Source: Lachnospiraceae bacterium
GTDB lineage: Bacteria > Bacillota > Clostridia > Lachnospirales > Lachnospiraceae
Direction: 5' to 3'
Assembly: GCA_900199595.1 (NCBI GenBank)
Contig: FZRB01000012.1
Coordinates: 62,001 to 126,000 of the forward strand
Length of the DNA stretch: 64,000 nt
The position numbers and the translations under genes were made by a program. This document shows, piece by piece, positions 1-8,055 of the stretch. The notes below the pieces were generated by a model. That model worked only from the letters and a program-made list of their open reading frames with translations. It was not told where the DNA came from and searched no databases. Position 1 is the first letter of the stretch, and each line of letters begins with the position of its first letter.

Positions 1-1
1 C

Positions 2-376
2 GAAAGCCTTGAATGTTCAAAAAGAATCGCATTTGAATATGCTGCCAAGGATATGCAGGCTCAGCAAAGAATAAACGAAGAAAACGCGGCACTTCAACAG
101 TATCTGCCTCAGAAGACTTACATTGGAAGCTATGAACTTACCGCTTATATCGCCACCGGAAATCCATGTGCTTCAGGTGTGTATCCAACAGTCGGACACA
201 CAGTTGCCTGTAATTCACTTCCTATGGGAACACACATATATATAGAAGGCTGTGGTGAATACGTGGTAGAGGACACAGGCGGAATGGCCGACAACGTAAT
301 AGATATATTTGTATCCGATTACGATACCGCAATAGAATTCGGCAGACAGATTGCCGATGTATATGTGCTTGAATAA
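2..376 (+). CDS. 3D-domain protein, C-terminal part (5' end outside window)
   Basis: The reading frame is open to the left edge, so only the last 124 residues are seen. They contain a 3D (Asp-Asp-Asp) domain: ELTAYIATG near the start, an internal Cys-rich part, then VEDTGGM followed by VIDIFVSDYD and EFG. In MltA-like and YuiC/YorM-type proteins these aspartates form the active site of a double-psi beta-barrel that acts on peptidoglycan, usually as a lytic transglycosylase. The stretch before the domain (KDMQAQQRINEENAALQ) looks like a coiled-coil linker, common in secreted wall hydrolases that carry N-terminal SH3 or coiled-coil regions. The family call is firm; the exact substrate and the rest of the protein are unknown. 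It is followed by eight tandem TAA triplets and a strong terminator. Confidence 0.8.
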   Translation, partial: ESLECSKRIAFEYAAKDMQAQQRINEENAALQQYLPQKTYIGSYELTAYIATGNPCASGVYPTVGHTVACNSLPMGTHIYIEGCGEYVVEDTGGMADNVIDIFVSDYDTAIEFGRQIADVYVLE

Positions 377-397
377 TAATAATAATAATAATAATAA
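374..397 (+). repeat. (TAA)8 microsatellite formed by repeated stop codons
   Basis: The stop codon of the 3D-domain gene is the first of eight consecutive TAA triplets. All are in frame, so termination is guaranteed. It is probably replication slippage in an AT-rich 3' end. Confidence 0.9.
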
Positions 398-403
398 TTA
401 ATC

Positions 404-453
404 AAAAAAAAAAGATGACAAAAGTGAACCCGGTTCACTTTTGTCATCTTTTT
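404..453. terminator. Bidirectional intrinsic terminator
   Basis: A long perfect stem, GATGACAAAAGTGAACC against GGTTCACTTTTGTCATC, is flanked by an A-run on the left and a T-run on the right. It can end transcription from both sides. It serves the 3D-domain gene (plus) and the HD-domain gene (minus), whose last two codons and TGA stop lie inside the stem. A near copy occurs at 52706-52752. Confidence 0.9.
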
Positions 454-902
454 AGTATGTCGACTGCTTTCTGGTATTTTTCCAGCCTCTTCAGGTCGGC
501 GTCCGTTACTTTGTCCAACCGTGTGAGGTCTGAATTATGTGCGAGATCTGCCAGCTTTACTTTTGTGGCTATCTCGTTTTCTTTTATTCTCCTGACATAG
601 CTGTAATAATCTTCCAGCTTTTCCTCTTCTGTCAGTTCACCCTCCGGTGAAATATGTGTCATGTACTCTACAGCCTCAAGCTGTTTTTCCGTAAAACCTA
701 ATACTCTCAGGTCTTCAATTGTCATATCAGTATCTTCAACAACATCGTGGAGAAGGGCTACCACACAGGTATCCTCTGTCTCCATCTGTTCAGCCAGATG
801 AAGTGGATGATATATGTAAGGCAGACCGTTTCTGTCGGTCTGCCCTTCGTGTGCTTTATAAGCAACCTTCATTGCAAGCTTTGTAAAATGGGTATAAATC
901 AT
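444..902 (-). CDS. Small HD-domain phosphohydrolase (SpoT/MESH1-like)
   Basis: This 152-residue protein consists of a single HD domain: YIYHPLHLAEQM, then the metal-binding LLHDVVEDTD, then VKLADLAHNSDL near the C-terminus. The spacing matches the hydrolase domain of RelA/SpoT and of small alarmone hydrolases, which bind Mn2+ and remove pyrophosphate from (p)ppGpp. No synthetase or TGS domain is attached. The substrate is therefore inferred, and other nucleotides are possible. The start is supported by GGTGGAGG six bases upstream. It lies 17 bp after trpS on the same strand and is probably co-transcribed with it. A link between tRNA charging and alarmone removal is attractive but unproven. 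Confidence 0.75.
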   Translation of the reverse strand: MIYTHFTKLAMKVAYKAHEGQTDRNGLPYIYHPLHLAEQMETEDTCVVALLHDVVEDTDMTIEDLRVLGFTEKQLEAVEYMTHISPEGELTEEEKLEDYYSYVRRIKENEIATKVKLADLAHNSDLTRLDKVTDADLKRLEKYQKAVDILKR

Positions 903-919
903 ATCATACCTCCACCAAA

Positions 920-2011
920 TTACTTCTGGTTATATCTGGCCTGCTGTCCCTGAATAAGTGCATCATCATCAAAGTAGTTGATTCTCATAGCAGCCTTCAC
1001 CTCTGAAAGTGTCTGGGCAGCCATCTCGCGAGCTACATCTGTACCTTTTCTGAGTATTTCATATACTGCAGGAATATCCTTTTCAAATTCAGCTCTTCTG
1101 GCACGGATTGGAGCAAGCTCCTTGTTGATTACATTTAGAAGAAGCTTCTTACATTTAACATCTCCCAAGCCACCTCTCTGATAGTGTTCCTTCATCTCAT
1201 CAAGGTTCTTATAATCAGGACAGAACTCTGCGAAGTCCTCATCAGTAGCAAATGCGTCCAGATATGTAAATACCGCATTTCCTTCCACATGTCCCGGATC
1301 ATTTATCTGAATATGAGTCGGGTCGGTGAACATGCTCATTACCTTTTCCTTAACCTCTTTCTCTGTATCAGAAAGATAGATGCAGTTTCCAAGAGACTTG
1401 CTCATCTTTGCCTTTCCGTCTGTTCCAGGAAGTCGGCAGCAAATGGAATTCTCAGGAATAAGTGCATCAGGCTCAACCAGTACTTCACAGTTATAGGTTG
1501 TATTGAACTTTCTGACTATCTCACGGGTCTGCTCGATCATAGGAAGCTGATCCTCTCCAACAGGAACCGTTGTAGCCTTGAAAGCCGTAATATCTGACGC
1601 CTGGCTTATAGGATAGGTAAAGAAACCAACCGGAATGCTGGTCTCAAAATTTCTAAGCTTGATCTCTGACTTAACGGTAGGGTTACGTTCAAGTCTCGAT
1701 ACTGTTACGAGGTTAGCATAGTAAAATGTAAGCTCTGTCAGTTCTGTAACTGCTGACTGGATAAAAAGATTTGACTTTGCAGGGTCCAGTCCAACTGACA
1801 GATAGTCTAGTGCTACCTCAATGATATTATCTCTTATTTTGTCGGGGTTATCAAAATTGTCTGTAAGAGCCTGTGCATCAGCTATCATGATAAATATCTT
1901 ATCAAATGCTCCGGAGTTCTGAAGCTCCACTCTTCTCTTTAAAGAACCTACATAATGACCCATATGGAGTCTTCCTGTAGGTCTGTCTCCTGTTAATATA
2001 ATCTTGCTCAT
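920..2011 (-). CDS. trpS: Tryptophanyl-tRNA synthetase
   Basis: Class I aminoacyl-tRNA synthetase of 363 residues that charges tRNA-Trp using ATP in the cytoplasm. The HIGH motif appears as [11 protein letters not shown] near residue 13 and the KMSKS loop as [10 protein letters not shown] near residue 200. The N-terminal [13 protein letters not shown] is typical of the longer Firmicute TrpRS type; the usual size is 330-360 residues. An AGAGGA ribosome binding site lies seven bases before the ATG. It is followed at 17 bp by the HD-domain gene. I found no T-box motif in the 94 bp upstream, so tRNA-sensing control is not apparent. Confidence 0.95.
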   Translation of the reverse strand: MSKIILTGDRPTGRLHMGHYVGSLKRRVELQNSGAFDKIFIMIADAQALTDNFDNPDKIRDNIIEVALDYLSVGLDPAKSNLFIQSAVTELTELTFYYANLVTVSRLERNPTVKSEIKLRNFETSIPVGFFTYPISQASDITAFKATTVPVGEDQLPMIEQTREIVRKFNTTYNCEVLVEPDALIPENSICCRLPGTDGKAKMSKSLGNCIYLSDTEKEVKEKVMSMFTDPTHIQINDPGHVEGNAVFTYLDAFATDEDFAEFCPDYKNLDEMKEHYQRGGLGDVKCKKLLLNVINKELAPIRARRAEFEKDIPAVYEILRKGTDVAREMAAQTLSEVKAAMRINYFDDDALIQGQQARYNQK

Positions 2012-2105
2012 AACTTTTCCTCTTTTCTATTTCAGAATTGTTTGATTCTGTCTAAACAGACTTTCGATTCTATAAAGCGAACACTGATTAACTCAGAACA
2101 ACAAC

Positions 2106-2990
2106 TCAATCTACTCTCTTTTTGCCCTGGAAGAACAGCGCAACCGTTCCCGGTCCGGTATGACTGGCAATGGTGCAGCCAACATCAAAACGATGTACAT
2201 TTCCCTTAAGCTGTGGAAATGTCTCCTCTATCAGAGCCACAACCTGAGAACCAAGCTCTCCATCTGTATCGGATAGAAAACATTTGCCGGCGTAATCTAG
2301 TCCGCCATCGCAGTCCTCTACCATCTTTTCTACCATTCTCTTAATAACCTTTTTCTTAGTTCTTATCTTCTCTCTTGGAGTAAGTCTTCCCTCAAGGTCA
2401 ACATCCAGCAGCGGGCAAATGCTGAGAACCTGTCCTACAGTTCCGGCAGCCTTTGATATACGACCACCCTTTATATAGAATGAAAGGTCTGTCGAGAAAA
2501 ACCAGTGACGTACATTCAGTCTGTAATCCTCTATCCACTTAGCAAGCTCCTCAGCTGAAAGACCTTCGTCCCTCTTATCAGCCGCTAGCTCCATAAGCAG
2601 TCCGTATCCCGAAGAAGCCGCAAAGGAATCTATAGTATAAATCTTTCTGTCAGGATACTGCTCCATCAGATCATTTGCTGCAATAACAGCACTCTGAAAT
2701 GTACCGGAGATACCTGTAGAAAGTGATACATGAACGATATCCTTTCCCTCATCCAGGAACTTCTTGAAATATTCGATATACTCTCCCGTGCTGACCTGAG
2801 AAGTCTTAGCATCGGAGCCGGCCTGCATCATCTTAACAAGCTCACGCGGAGACAGACTCTTGCCCATATCATCCTTAATCTGTTCACCATCAAGCGTAAC
2901 ATTAAATGGCACAAATTGTATGTTTCTCTTCTCCATCCACTCAGGAGTCAGGTCACATGGCGCACACGCACTCAGTATGTAATCACTCAT
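2106..2990 (-). CDS. DegV family fatty-acid-binding protein
   Basis: This protein of about 294 residues has the DegV/FakB fold: an N-terminal nucleophile-like region with YILSACAPCDLT, a middle VSLSTGISGTFQSA and a C-terminal GCTIASHTGPGTVALFF. FakB-type members bind a fatty acid and present it to the kinase FakA for phospholipid synthesis; many Firmicutes encode several paralogues. An upstream ATG exists at 2999, but the ribosome binding site AAAGGA abuts it. The ATG at 2990 has nine bases of spacing and is preferred. No fakA-like kinase is in the window. A sigma-A promoter (3077-3105) precedes it and a 94-bp gap separates it from trpS. Confidence 0.85.
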   Translation of the reverse strand: MSDYILSACAPCDLTPEWMEKRNIQFVPFNVTLDGEQIKDDMGKSLSPRELVKMMQAGSDAKTSQVSTGEYIEYFKKFLDEGKDIVHVSLSTGISGTFQSAVIAANDLMEQYPDRKIYTIDSFAASSGYGLLMELAADKRDEGLSAEELAKWIEDYRLNVRHWFFSTDLSFYIKGGRISKAAGTVGQVLSICPLLDVDLEGRLTPREKIRTKKKVIKRMVEKMVEDCDGGLDYAGKCFLSDTDGELGSQVVALIEETFPQLKGNVHRFDVGCTIASHTGPGTVALFFQGKKRVD

Positions 2991-3076
2991 ATCCAGCATT
3001 CCTTTCTTATTTAACTCATATTTATTGAATCAATGATTGCCCAAACCGTTGATAGCAATAACAAAACCATTACAAT

Positions 3077-3105
3077 AGTATAATAGAGCCGGCAAAAAAC
3101 TGCAA
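3077..3105 (-). promoter_or_regulatory. Sigma-A promoter for the DegV gene
   Basis: On the minus strand, TTGCAG is followed after 17 bp by TATACT. The -35 box lies inside the hairpin at 3087-3122, so terminator and promoter overlap. Confidence 0.6.
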
Positions 3106-3122
3106 GAACAGTTTTACCGGCT
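3087..3122. terminator. Hairpin downstream of the small XRE gene
   Basis: AGCCGG at the left pairs with CCGGCT at the right, with a second paired block AAAACTG/CAGTTTT inside and a CAAGAA loop. There is no long T-run on the minus side, so termination may be partial. It overlaps the DegV promoter. Confidence 0.55.
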
Positions 3123-3208
3123 ATAAGTCTATTTTCTATTTGTTTATTTATATATTTGTCTACTTATCTACTATTTCTTTTAATCCTCTGTAATATGCCA
3201 ACAGAAGA

Positions 3209-3397
3209 TCAATCTGCGCTTGTATTGAGAACCTGAGCCATCTGAATAATTGTAGCATGAGTTGGTTTTCTGACACCATTTTCATATCTGACATATGAAC
3301 TTTGTGGTATATTCATTCTTCTTGCTGCTTCAACTTTTGTAATTCCCATTGCCTCTCGAGCAGCTTTTAAATTTTCAGGAATAAGAGTAGGTTGCAT
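3209..3397 (-). CDS. Small XRE-type regulator, possibly frameshift-truncated
   Basis: A 62-residue protein that is essentially one Cro/C1 helix-turn-helix: ENLKAAREAMGITKVEAARRMNIPQSSYVRYENG, then THATIIQMAQVLNTSAD. It should bind DNA as a dimer; its target is unknown. The family usually continues after TSAD with YLLG or YLIFG. Here the frame stops directly after TSAD, and the neighbouring frame (3180-3212) reads LIFCWHITED before its own stop, which fits that continuation. A small indel may have removed the last ~12 residues. The DNA-binding helices are intact, so it could still work. It is monocistronic between two terminators. Confidence 0.7.
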   Translation of the reverse strand: MQPTLIPENLKAAREAMGITKVEAARRMNIPQSSYVRYENGVRKPTHATIIQMAQVLNTSAD

Positions 3398-3544
3398 AAT
3401 TTCCCCTTGATTAAAGTAATTTATGCTAATTGTTGCCCTAGTTAAGCTTTATTTAGCACATAAGTAATGTAAAGAATAAATATGCCAAAAGCATCTATTA
3501 TATTATTTACTCTTCTTTTTCTCTCTATCAATTATCATATAACA

Positions 3545-3570
3545 AAAAGAACCTGCCAAGGCAGGTTCTA
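3545..3570 (-). terminator. Intrinsic terminator of the second pilin gene
   Basis: On the minus strand AGAACCTGCC pairs with GGCAGGTTCT around a two-base loop and is followed by a T-run. It closes the pilus locus. Confidence 0.9.
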
Positions 3571-3596
3571 AATAATTAAATAATATAGAATATAAA

Positions 3597-4289
3597 TCAT
3601 TTCATTACTGTATTACCATACATTTTAGGAAGCTTTTTCCTTAAGTATCCCCATAATGAAGTATTTTCATCAAGACCTGATAACGACAGATTATTTGGTC
3701 TTGAAATAAGATAATATTGTATATCAAGTTTCTTTCCGTCCATCTGAAGAGCATTGCTCCTCGCACCTTCATTCTTATCAACCACATTTACATTGGCTGC
3801 ATTTTCCGATGTCCATTCACCATTATAAAAATAGTATGGTCTTGAATCTTTTTCCTTTACATAGATTCCGTATACTACTTTGTATTTCTCATGTTCAGTA
3901 GCATTAGAAGAAGGCTTACAATTTCCTGTTGCTACTATAAAAATATAAGGTTCCTCATCAACGTAGCTAAGCACCTTTTTTGCAAAATCCGATCCTTTGC
4001 AGTCTACATCTGCATAGCTTTTGTTAGGCCAATTATTAGAATCAGAAACTTTATCAAGCGGTAAACCAACAACATTTCCTTTATCATTATATGGAATTGC
4101 CTTTCCATACGCTTCAGTAAAACCAGCTTGTGCTGCATCCAGGCAGGCTTTTGCAAGAAAAACATCCTGCTTTTCTCTTGCCTTATTTATATAACCCAGG
4201 AGCGCTGGAACTAAAACTGCAGCCAGTATAGCAAGAATAGCCAAAACTACTATCAGCTCAACTAACGTAAAACCACGATTTTTTCTCAT
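3597..4289 (-). CDS. Type IV prepilin (second, larger pilin)
   Basis: 230 residues starting MRKNRG|FTLVELIVVLAIL, a short basic leader cut after Gly6 with Glu5 of the mature chain, then the hydrophobic N-terminal helix ending in LLGYINKAREKQDVF. The prepilin peptidase would cut and N-methylate it and the PilB/PilC machine would polymerise it. The C-terminal domain (about 180 residues) is larger than that of the 164-residue pilin at 7161-7655; the N-terminal 45 residues are nearly the same. AAAGGAG lies eight bases before the ATG. It has its own strong promoter (4357-4385) and terminator (3545-3570), so it can be expressed apart from the main pilin. It may be an alternative major pilin or a minor pilin. 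Confidence 0.88.
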   Translation of the reverse strand: MRKNRGFTLVELIVVLAILAILAAVLVPALLGYINKAREKQDVFLAKACLDAAQAGFTEAYGKAIPYNDKGNVVGLPLDKVSDSNNWPNKSYADVDCKGSDFAKKVLSYVDEEPYIFIVATGNCKPSSNATEHEKYKVVYGIYVKEKDSRPYYFYNGEWTSENAANVNVVDKNEGARSNALQMDGKKLDIQYYLISRPNNLSLSGLDENTSLWGYLRKKLPKMYGNTVMK

Positions 4290-4356
4290 GTCCGATCACT
4301 CCTTTCCCCTTTTTATCAATTAAATCAATAATACCCGTATCATATATGCCTAGTTA

Positions 4357-4385
4357 ATAATACTAATAACACCAGATTATGTCAA
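4357..4385 (-). promoter_or_regulatory. Strong sigma-A promoter for the second pilin
   Basis: On the minus strand, a consensus TTGACA is followed after exactly 17 bp by TATTAT. It lies between the YfhO gene and the pilin gene, which makes the 3597-4289 pilin a separate transcription unit. Confidence 0.8.
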
Positions 4386-4429
4386 TTGATTTAACAAAAT
4401 ATACATCTTAATTAACAAAATCTACATAA

Positions 4430-6979
4430 TCAAATCGTTTCTTCAATTTGATTTTTTTCAATATGTTTATCTTCTATTTGTTTATCCCGTTTAGTCTTAT
4501 TACGCTCCATTACAGTAAACAATACGAGTCCTAATATAAATACTATCGAAATAATGATACCCGGATAGTTGTTTTGTTTATTATATATTATTTTTACTGT
4601 ATGTTTTCCTGCCGGAACCTTTACAGACATCCCGCCAAATCTTTTATCTATTGCACATTCTGAGTCGTCCAGATAAGCTTTCCAGGATTGATATTTGGGA
4701 AGAGAAATATATATATTACCATTTGTTAAACTATCAGTATTAATAGTAATAATATTATCATCCACCTTATAATCAGTTATTTGATATTCTTTTAACTTTT
4801 CTGATAATTCAGATAACGCCTCTTCATTTAATACCGCAATAGTAATTTTATCTTTTCTTTCATTTTCCGGCGTATCCTTAAATTTTATTAATGTAAATAA
4901 CTCATTTAAACTCTTTCCATCTGCTTTACCAAGATATTCAAGCGAATTATCATAAGATAAGTAAATATCTCCTTTAATATCCTTCGGAATAAAAATATCA
5001 ACAAACGTCGACTCTTCATTCTGTTTATTTAATAAATCAATTTGTGGATCTATGATAGTATATAATTCACTATCAATCAACATTCCACTTATTGTATTCT
5101 GATAATCAAAAACATTTTCATAATCATCTATATCAATCTCACTAAACGTATCTGGAAAAACATTTAATCCCGTATTGACATAAGGATCTTCATATAAAAC
5201 AATATCACCTATCCTATCTTTTTGTACATAGTAAGACGGAAAATGAACATCACCGGAATTGTCCTCCAAAAAGAAGTATTTTTCACCAAGCATAATATTT
5301 GAAAGCGGATTTCCCGCCAAATATTCCACATTATTTGCATGAGATATTACATTCCAATAGTAAACTAAATTAATTATTTCCTGCTGTAATGTCGACGAAA
5401 GAATACTGGATGAACTTGTATTTATCAGCTCGGCCGAATTAAAATTATTCTTATTCAAAAACTCTGTTCTAACAAATGGATTTTTATCTAACCCATTACT
5501 TTTTACCATTTTTTTCATAGTTACTGTAGTATTAGGTGATATCGAAAGATAGCCTGATGTTCCTGGGACAGTTATTTTTGATGCAATCACAAGTTCAGCC
5601 ATAAGACATATCATAACAGCAGTGATGATCACTTTATAATTCTTACTCAAATATCCCAATATAAAAACAATAAGATACAACACTATAAATAAATCAGTAA
5701 TGACATATGTCGGCAACTGTGTATCATTTCCAATCACAAAAAGTACCATTAATACTAACCCTGAAATAAAGCACAGGATAATAGATTTCTTTTCAAATAA
5801 AACCTCATAATCATTTAGTACATCATACAGAATAATAACCAACACGAATATAAAGAAAACAGAGAACCTATTTGGCACTAATGACTGAAAATGAAAACCA
5901 TGAAATACATAATTTAACAGTTGATTGCTATATGAAATAAACAACAAAACAAGCAAAGCAACTCTTTTTATACGAGTCGAAAGCTTTATACTCTTCATTT
6001 GTAAAAACACTGGAATAATAAGAATAAGTAAAATACCACAATAGGTATTTGCTTTTGTCCAATCATCTGAAGTAACAAGAGTTTCTCGATATATTTCAAA
6101 ATCATTAAAAGAATTAATAAAATCATGTGACAAATAATTAATTATTGATTTTTTTTCTGCATCACTATTGACATAAGCACTATTAAAGGCAGAATTATAA
6201 AAAGGAATCAAAGCAAAAAAAGCAATTCCTGCAGAATAAATTGAAGAAACTGCAAATCTAATACCATTTCTAATAAAATCTTTAAAACTCTCGTGTTCAA
6301 ACGTAAAAAAGATCAAAATTAAGAATTCACATAACAAAAAGGCATAGTATGTAGAATCAATAATATATATTGATAAAAGAACAATATACATACGATATTT
6401 TTTTTCATATACCAGTCTTTCCATAGAAAGAATAATCAATGGCAGAAGAATTACTATATCAAGAAAACTCCAAAAAGAGTAATAACAAATCACGAACGCT
6501 GACAAATTATATGAAAGCGCAATTGGAACTAACAATAGATTATGTTTATCCATACGCATCCCACGCAATCTTTTTGTCATATAAAAAATAATCGATGGAC
6601 CTATTAAAACAAACTCAAAAGCATAAAAAAGCTGATAACCAAACAAAAAAAATCTATCAGGAAAGAAAAGAAGCATTATTCTTAGTGGATTCATAAAAAA
6701 AAGCAATGGATGTAATGAACTATTTGGTAAGCAAAATCCATTTGAATAATCTATAATAGGAAATTTTAATAATCTGGTATCCTCTATAAGTTTAAAAATA
6801 GACGGATAAGAAATAACATATCCATCAGATACTATAGCTGAATACTCTCCGAAGGGAACACAATTTCTAAGAACAACAAAAATAGTATATAATAACGAAG
6901 TAATTAATATAGTTATAAAATATACTTTGTTATCATTAATAAATAATACCAGTTTATTACTTGATTTATTTTCATTCAT
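4430..6979 (-). CDS. YfhO-family multi-pass membrane protein
   Basis: 849 residues with about a dozen membrane spans in the first two thirds and one near residue 815, and a soluble external domain between. The start fits YfhO: a span, then RNCVPFGEYSAIVSDGYVISYP, where the PFG and D residues match the GT-C-like first loop. The C-terminal KYQSWKAYLDD and VPAGKHTVKIIY are also typical. YfhO proteins are GT-C-fold enzymes linked to glycosylation of teichoic acids or surface molecules. An enzyme acting on pilins or surface glycans is a reasonable inference from its place between two pilin genes, but nothing in the sequence proves it. AGGGA lies nine bases before the ATG. The gene is very AT-rich compared with the pilus core. 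Confidence 0.75.
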   Translation of the reverse strand: MNENKSSNKLVLFINDNKVYFITILITSLLYTIFVVLRNCVPFGEYSAIVSDGYVISYPSIFKLIEDTRLLKFPIIDYSNGFCLPNSSLHPLLFFMNPLRIMLLFFPDRFFLFGYQLFYAFEFVLIGPSIIFYMTKRLRGMRMDKHNLLLVPIALSYNLSAFVICYYSFWSFLDIVILLPLIILSMERLVYEKKYRMYIVLLSIYIIDSTYYAFLLCEFLILIFFTFEHESFKDFIRNGIRFAVSSIYSAGIAFFALIPFYNSAFNSAYVNSDAEKKSIINYLSHDFINSFNDFEIYRETLVTSDDWTKANTYCGILLILIIPVFLQMKSIKLSTRIKRVALLVLLFISYSNQLLNYVFHGFHFQSLVPNRFSVFFIFVLVIILYDVLNDYEVLFEKKSIILCFISGLVLMVLFVIGNDTQLPTYVITDLFIVLYLIVFILGYLSKNYKVIITAVMICLMAELVIASKITVPGTSGYLSISPNTTVTMKKMVKSNGLDKNPFVRTEFLNKNNFNSAELINTSSSSILSSTLQQEIINLVYYWNVISHANNVEYLAGNPLSNIMLGEKYFFLEDNSGDVHFPSYYVQKDRIGDIVLYEDPYVNTGLNVFPDTFSEIDIDDYENVFDYQNTISGMLIDSELYTIIDPQIDLLNKQNEESTFVDIFIPKDIKGDIYLSYDNSLEYLGKADGKSLNELFTLIKFKDTPENERKDKITIAVLNEEALSELSEKLKEYQITDYKVDDNIITINTDSLTNGNIYISLPKYQSWKAYLDDSECAIDKRFGGMSVKVPAGKHTVKIIYNKQNNYPGIIISIVFILGLVLFTVMERNKTKRDKQIEDKHIEKNQIEETI

Positions 6980-7120
6980 AATTACAATTTCCCTAAAAAA
7001 GCAAATATATAGTTCACCTACATAATGCTAACACTTTATTATCCTTATGACAATATATTAATCCTTTCAATTATTAATAAAAACATAAAAACATATTTAT
7101 ATACAGCTACTAGTAACAAT

Positions 7121-7152
7121 AAAAAAAGAGGTGGAAACCACCTCTTCTTTTA
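7121..7152 (-). terminator. Terminator downstream of the main pilin
   Basis: On the minus strand AGAGGTGGTTTCCACCTCTTTTTTT forms a tight hairpin with a T-run eight bases past the stop codon. It would limit read-through from the highly expressed pilin gene into the YfhO gene. Confidence 0.9.
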
Positions 7153-7160
7153 ACAATATA

Positions 7161-7655
7161 TTAATCAACATCAGATGTCTTAGTATTAGAATCTTCAGAA
7201 ACATCAGCTATGTTTGTAACTGCTGCTCTCTTTTTTACATACCACTCACCTTTACCTACGCCATCATGAGCTGTACTAGCCCATATTGCTTCATATCCAG
7301 CATTTCCATATGTAAACTTAGTAACCTTACCAACTGCCTTACCAGAAGCACCACACTCTACACTAATTGTAAATGGCTCATCAATATCTGTAAGGAACTT
7401 AATCTTTGGAGCAGTTACATAAGCCTCAGCATTAGCCTTAGTTAAATTAGTAGGAGCTGTAATTCCATAATACTCTGTAGCAAGAGCCTGAGCAGCTATA
7501 TAAGCAGCCTCTGCGTTAGTAGTTACCTGTTTTTCTCTAGCTTTATCAATCCATCCAAGAAGTGCTGGAACAAGAATTGCAGCAAGGATTGCAAGTATAA
7601 CAAGTACAACGATAAGTTCAACGAGTGTAAAACCCTTATTATTATTCTTCTTCAT
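7161..7655 (-). CDS. pilA: Type IV major prepilin
   Basis: 164 residues: leader MKKNNNKG, then FTLVELIVVLVIL with Glu at mature position 5, a long hydrophobic helix ending LLGWIDKAREKQVTTNAEAA, and a compact C-terminal domain of about 110 residues. It should be the main fibre subunit, since it is the shortest and simplest pilin and has a strong individual promoter (7740-7768), a 5' stem-loop (7691-7713), a purine-rich AGGGAGGA ribosome binding site and a strong terminator. The mature chain has just one Cys, so there is no disulphide-bonded D-region as in Pseudomonas pilins. It follows pilB by about 400 bp. Confidence 0.92.
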   Translation of the reverse strand: MKKNNNKGFTLVELIVVLVILAILAAILVPALLGWIDKAREKQVTTNAEAAYIAAQALATEYYGITAPTNLTKANAEAYVTAPKIKFLTDIDEPFTISVECGASGKAVGKVTKFTYGNAGYEAIWASTAHDGVGKGEWYVKKRAAVTNIADVSEDSNTKTSDVD

Positions 7656-7690
7656 AAGTTCGTCCTCCCTTTACTTTTAATTTTTCATAC

Positions 7691-7713
7691 GTATAGCAAC
7701 CGCTCTGCTATAC
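7691..7713 (-). promoter_or_regulatory. 5' UTR stem-loop of the pilin mRNA
   Basis: GTATAGCA and TGCTATAC form a perfect 8-bp stem with a 7-base loop, about 20 nt inside the predicted transcript start. It has no T-run, so mRNA stabilisation is more likely than termination. Confidence 0.6.
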
Positions 7714-7739
7714 AACTCTCTCATGAATAAGTTGATATT

Positions 7740-7768
7740 ATTTTATCAATTAAATTTACATTTTGCAA
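7740..7768 (-). promoter_or_regulatory. Sigma-A promoter for the main pilin
   Basis: On the minus strand, TTGCAA is followed after 17 bp by TAAAAT. It lies about 85 bp before the start codon and gives a leader containing the 7691-7713 stem-loop. Confidence 0.75.
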
Positions 7769-8055
7769 GGCATTATGTAAACTAAGAGATCAAATCCACC
7801 TAATGCACAGTTATTAACAAATCTGCTTGTGCACCATGTATAATAATGTGTGAAAACGAAACGAAGTCATTCATTTTCAGTCTTAATTATTCATTTTCAA
7901 TCGCAATCTTCATCAATATGTAGTGTGTTTTCACATTTTGCACACATTTTATATGTATTTTTATCACATTTTGAGTGTGAAGCTTATTGTTTTTTTATCA
8001 ATTTTATGTCTATTCACATACTTTTCACAGTTGTTACGTCAAGTTGATATATTAA
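7769..8055. other. AT-rich spacer between pilB and pilA with short repeats
   Basis: With the pilin leader and promoter this is a gene-free stretch of about 400 bp. I see two copies of ATTCATTTTCA(G/A)TC at 7869-7882 and 7889-7902, 20 bp apart, and two TCACATTTTG boxes at 7931-7940 and 7964-7973 with a CACATTTT between them. The even spacing suggests regulator binding upstream of the pilin promoter, but no known site is recognised. No clear terminator for pilB is present. Confidence 0.4.

Noticed and set aside
2012-2105. T-box leader ahead of trpS
   Set aside because: The 94-bp spacer has no T-box sequence or antiterminator, and is too short.
7850-8047. 65-codon plus-strand frame between pilB and pilA
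   Set aside because: It overlaps the repeat boxes, has no ribosome binding site, and its Phe/Ser/His composition is unlike a real protein.
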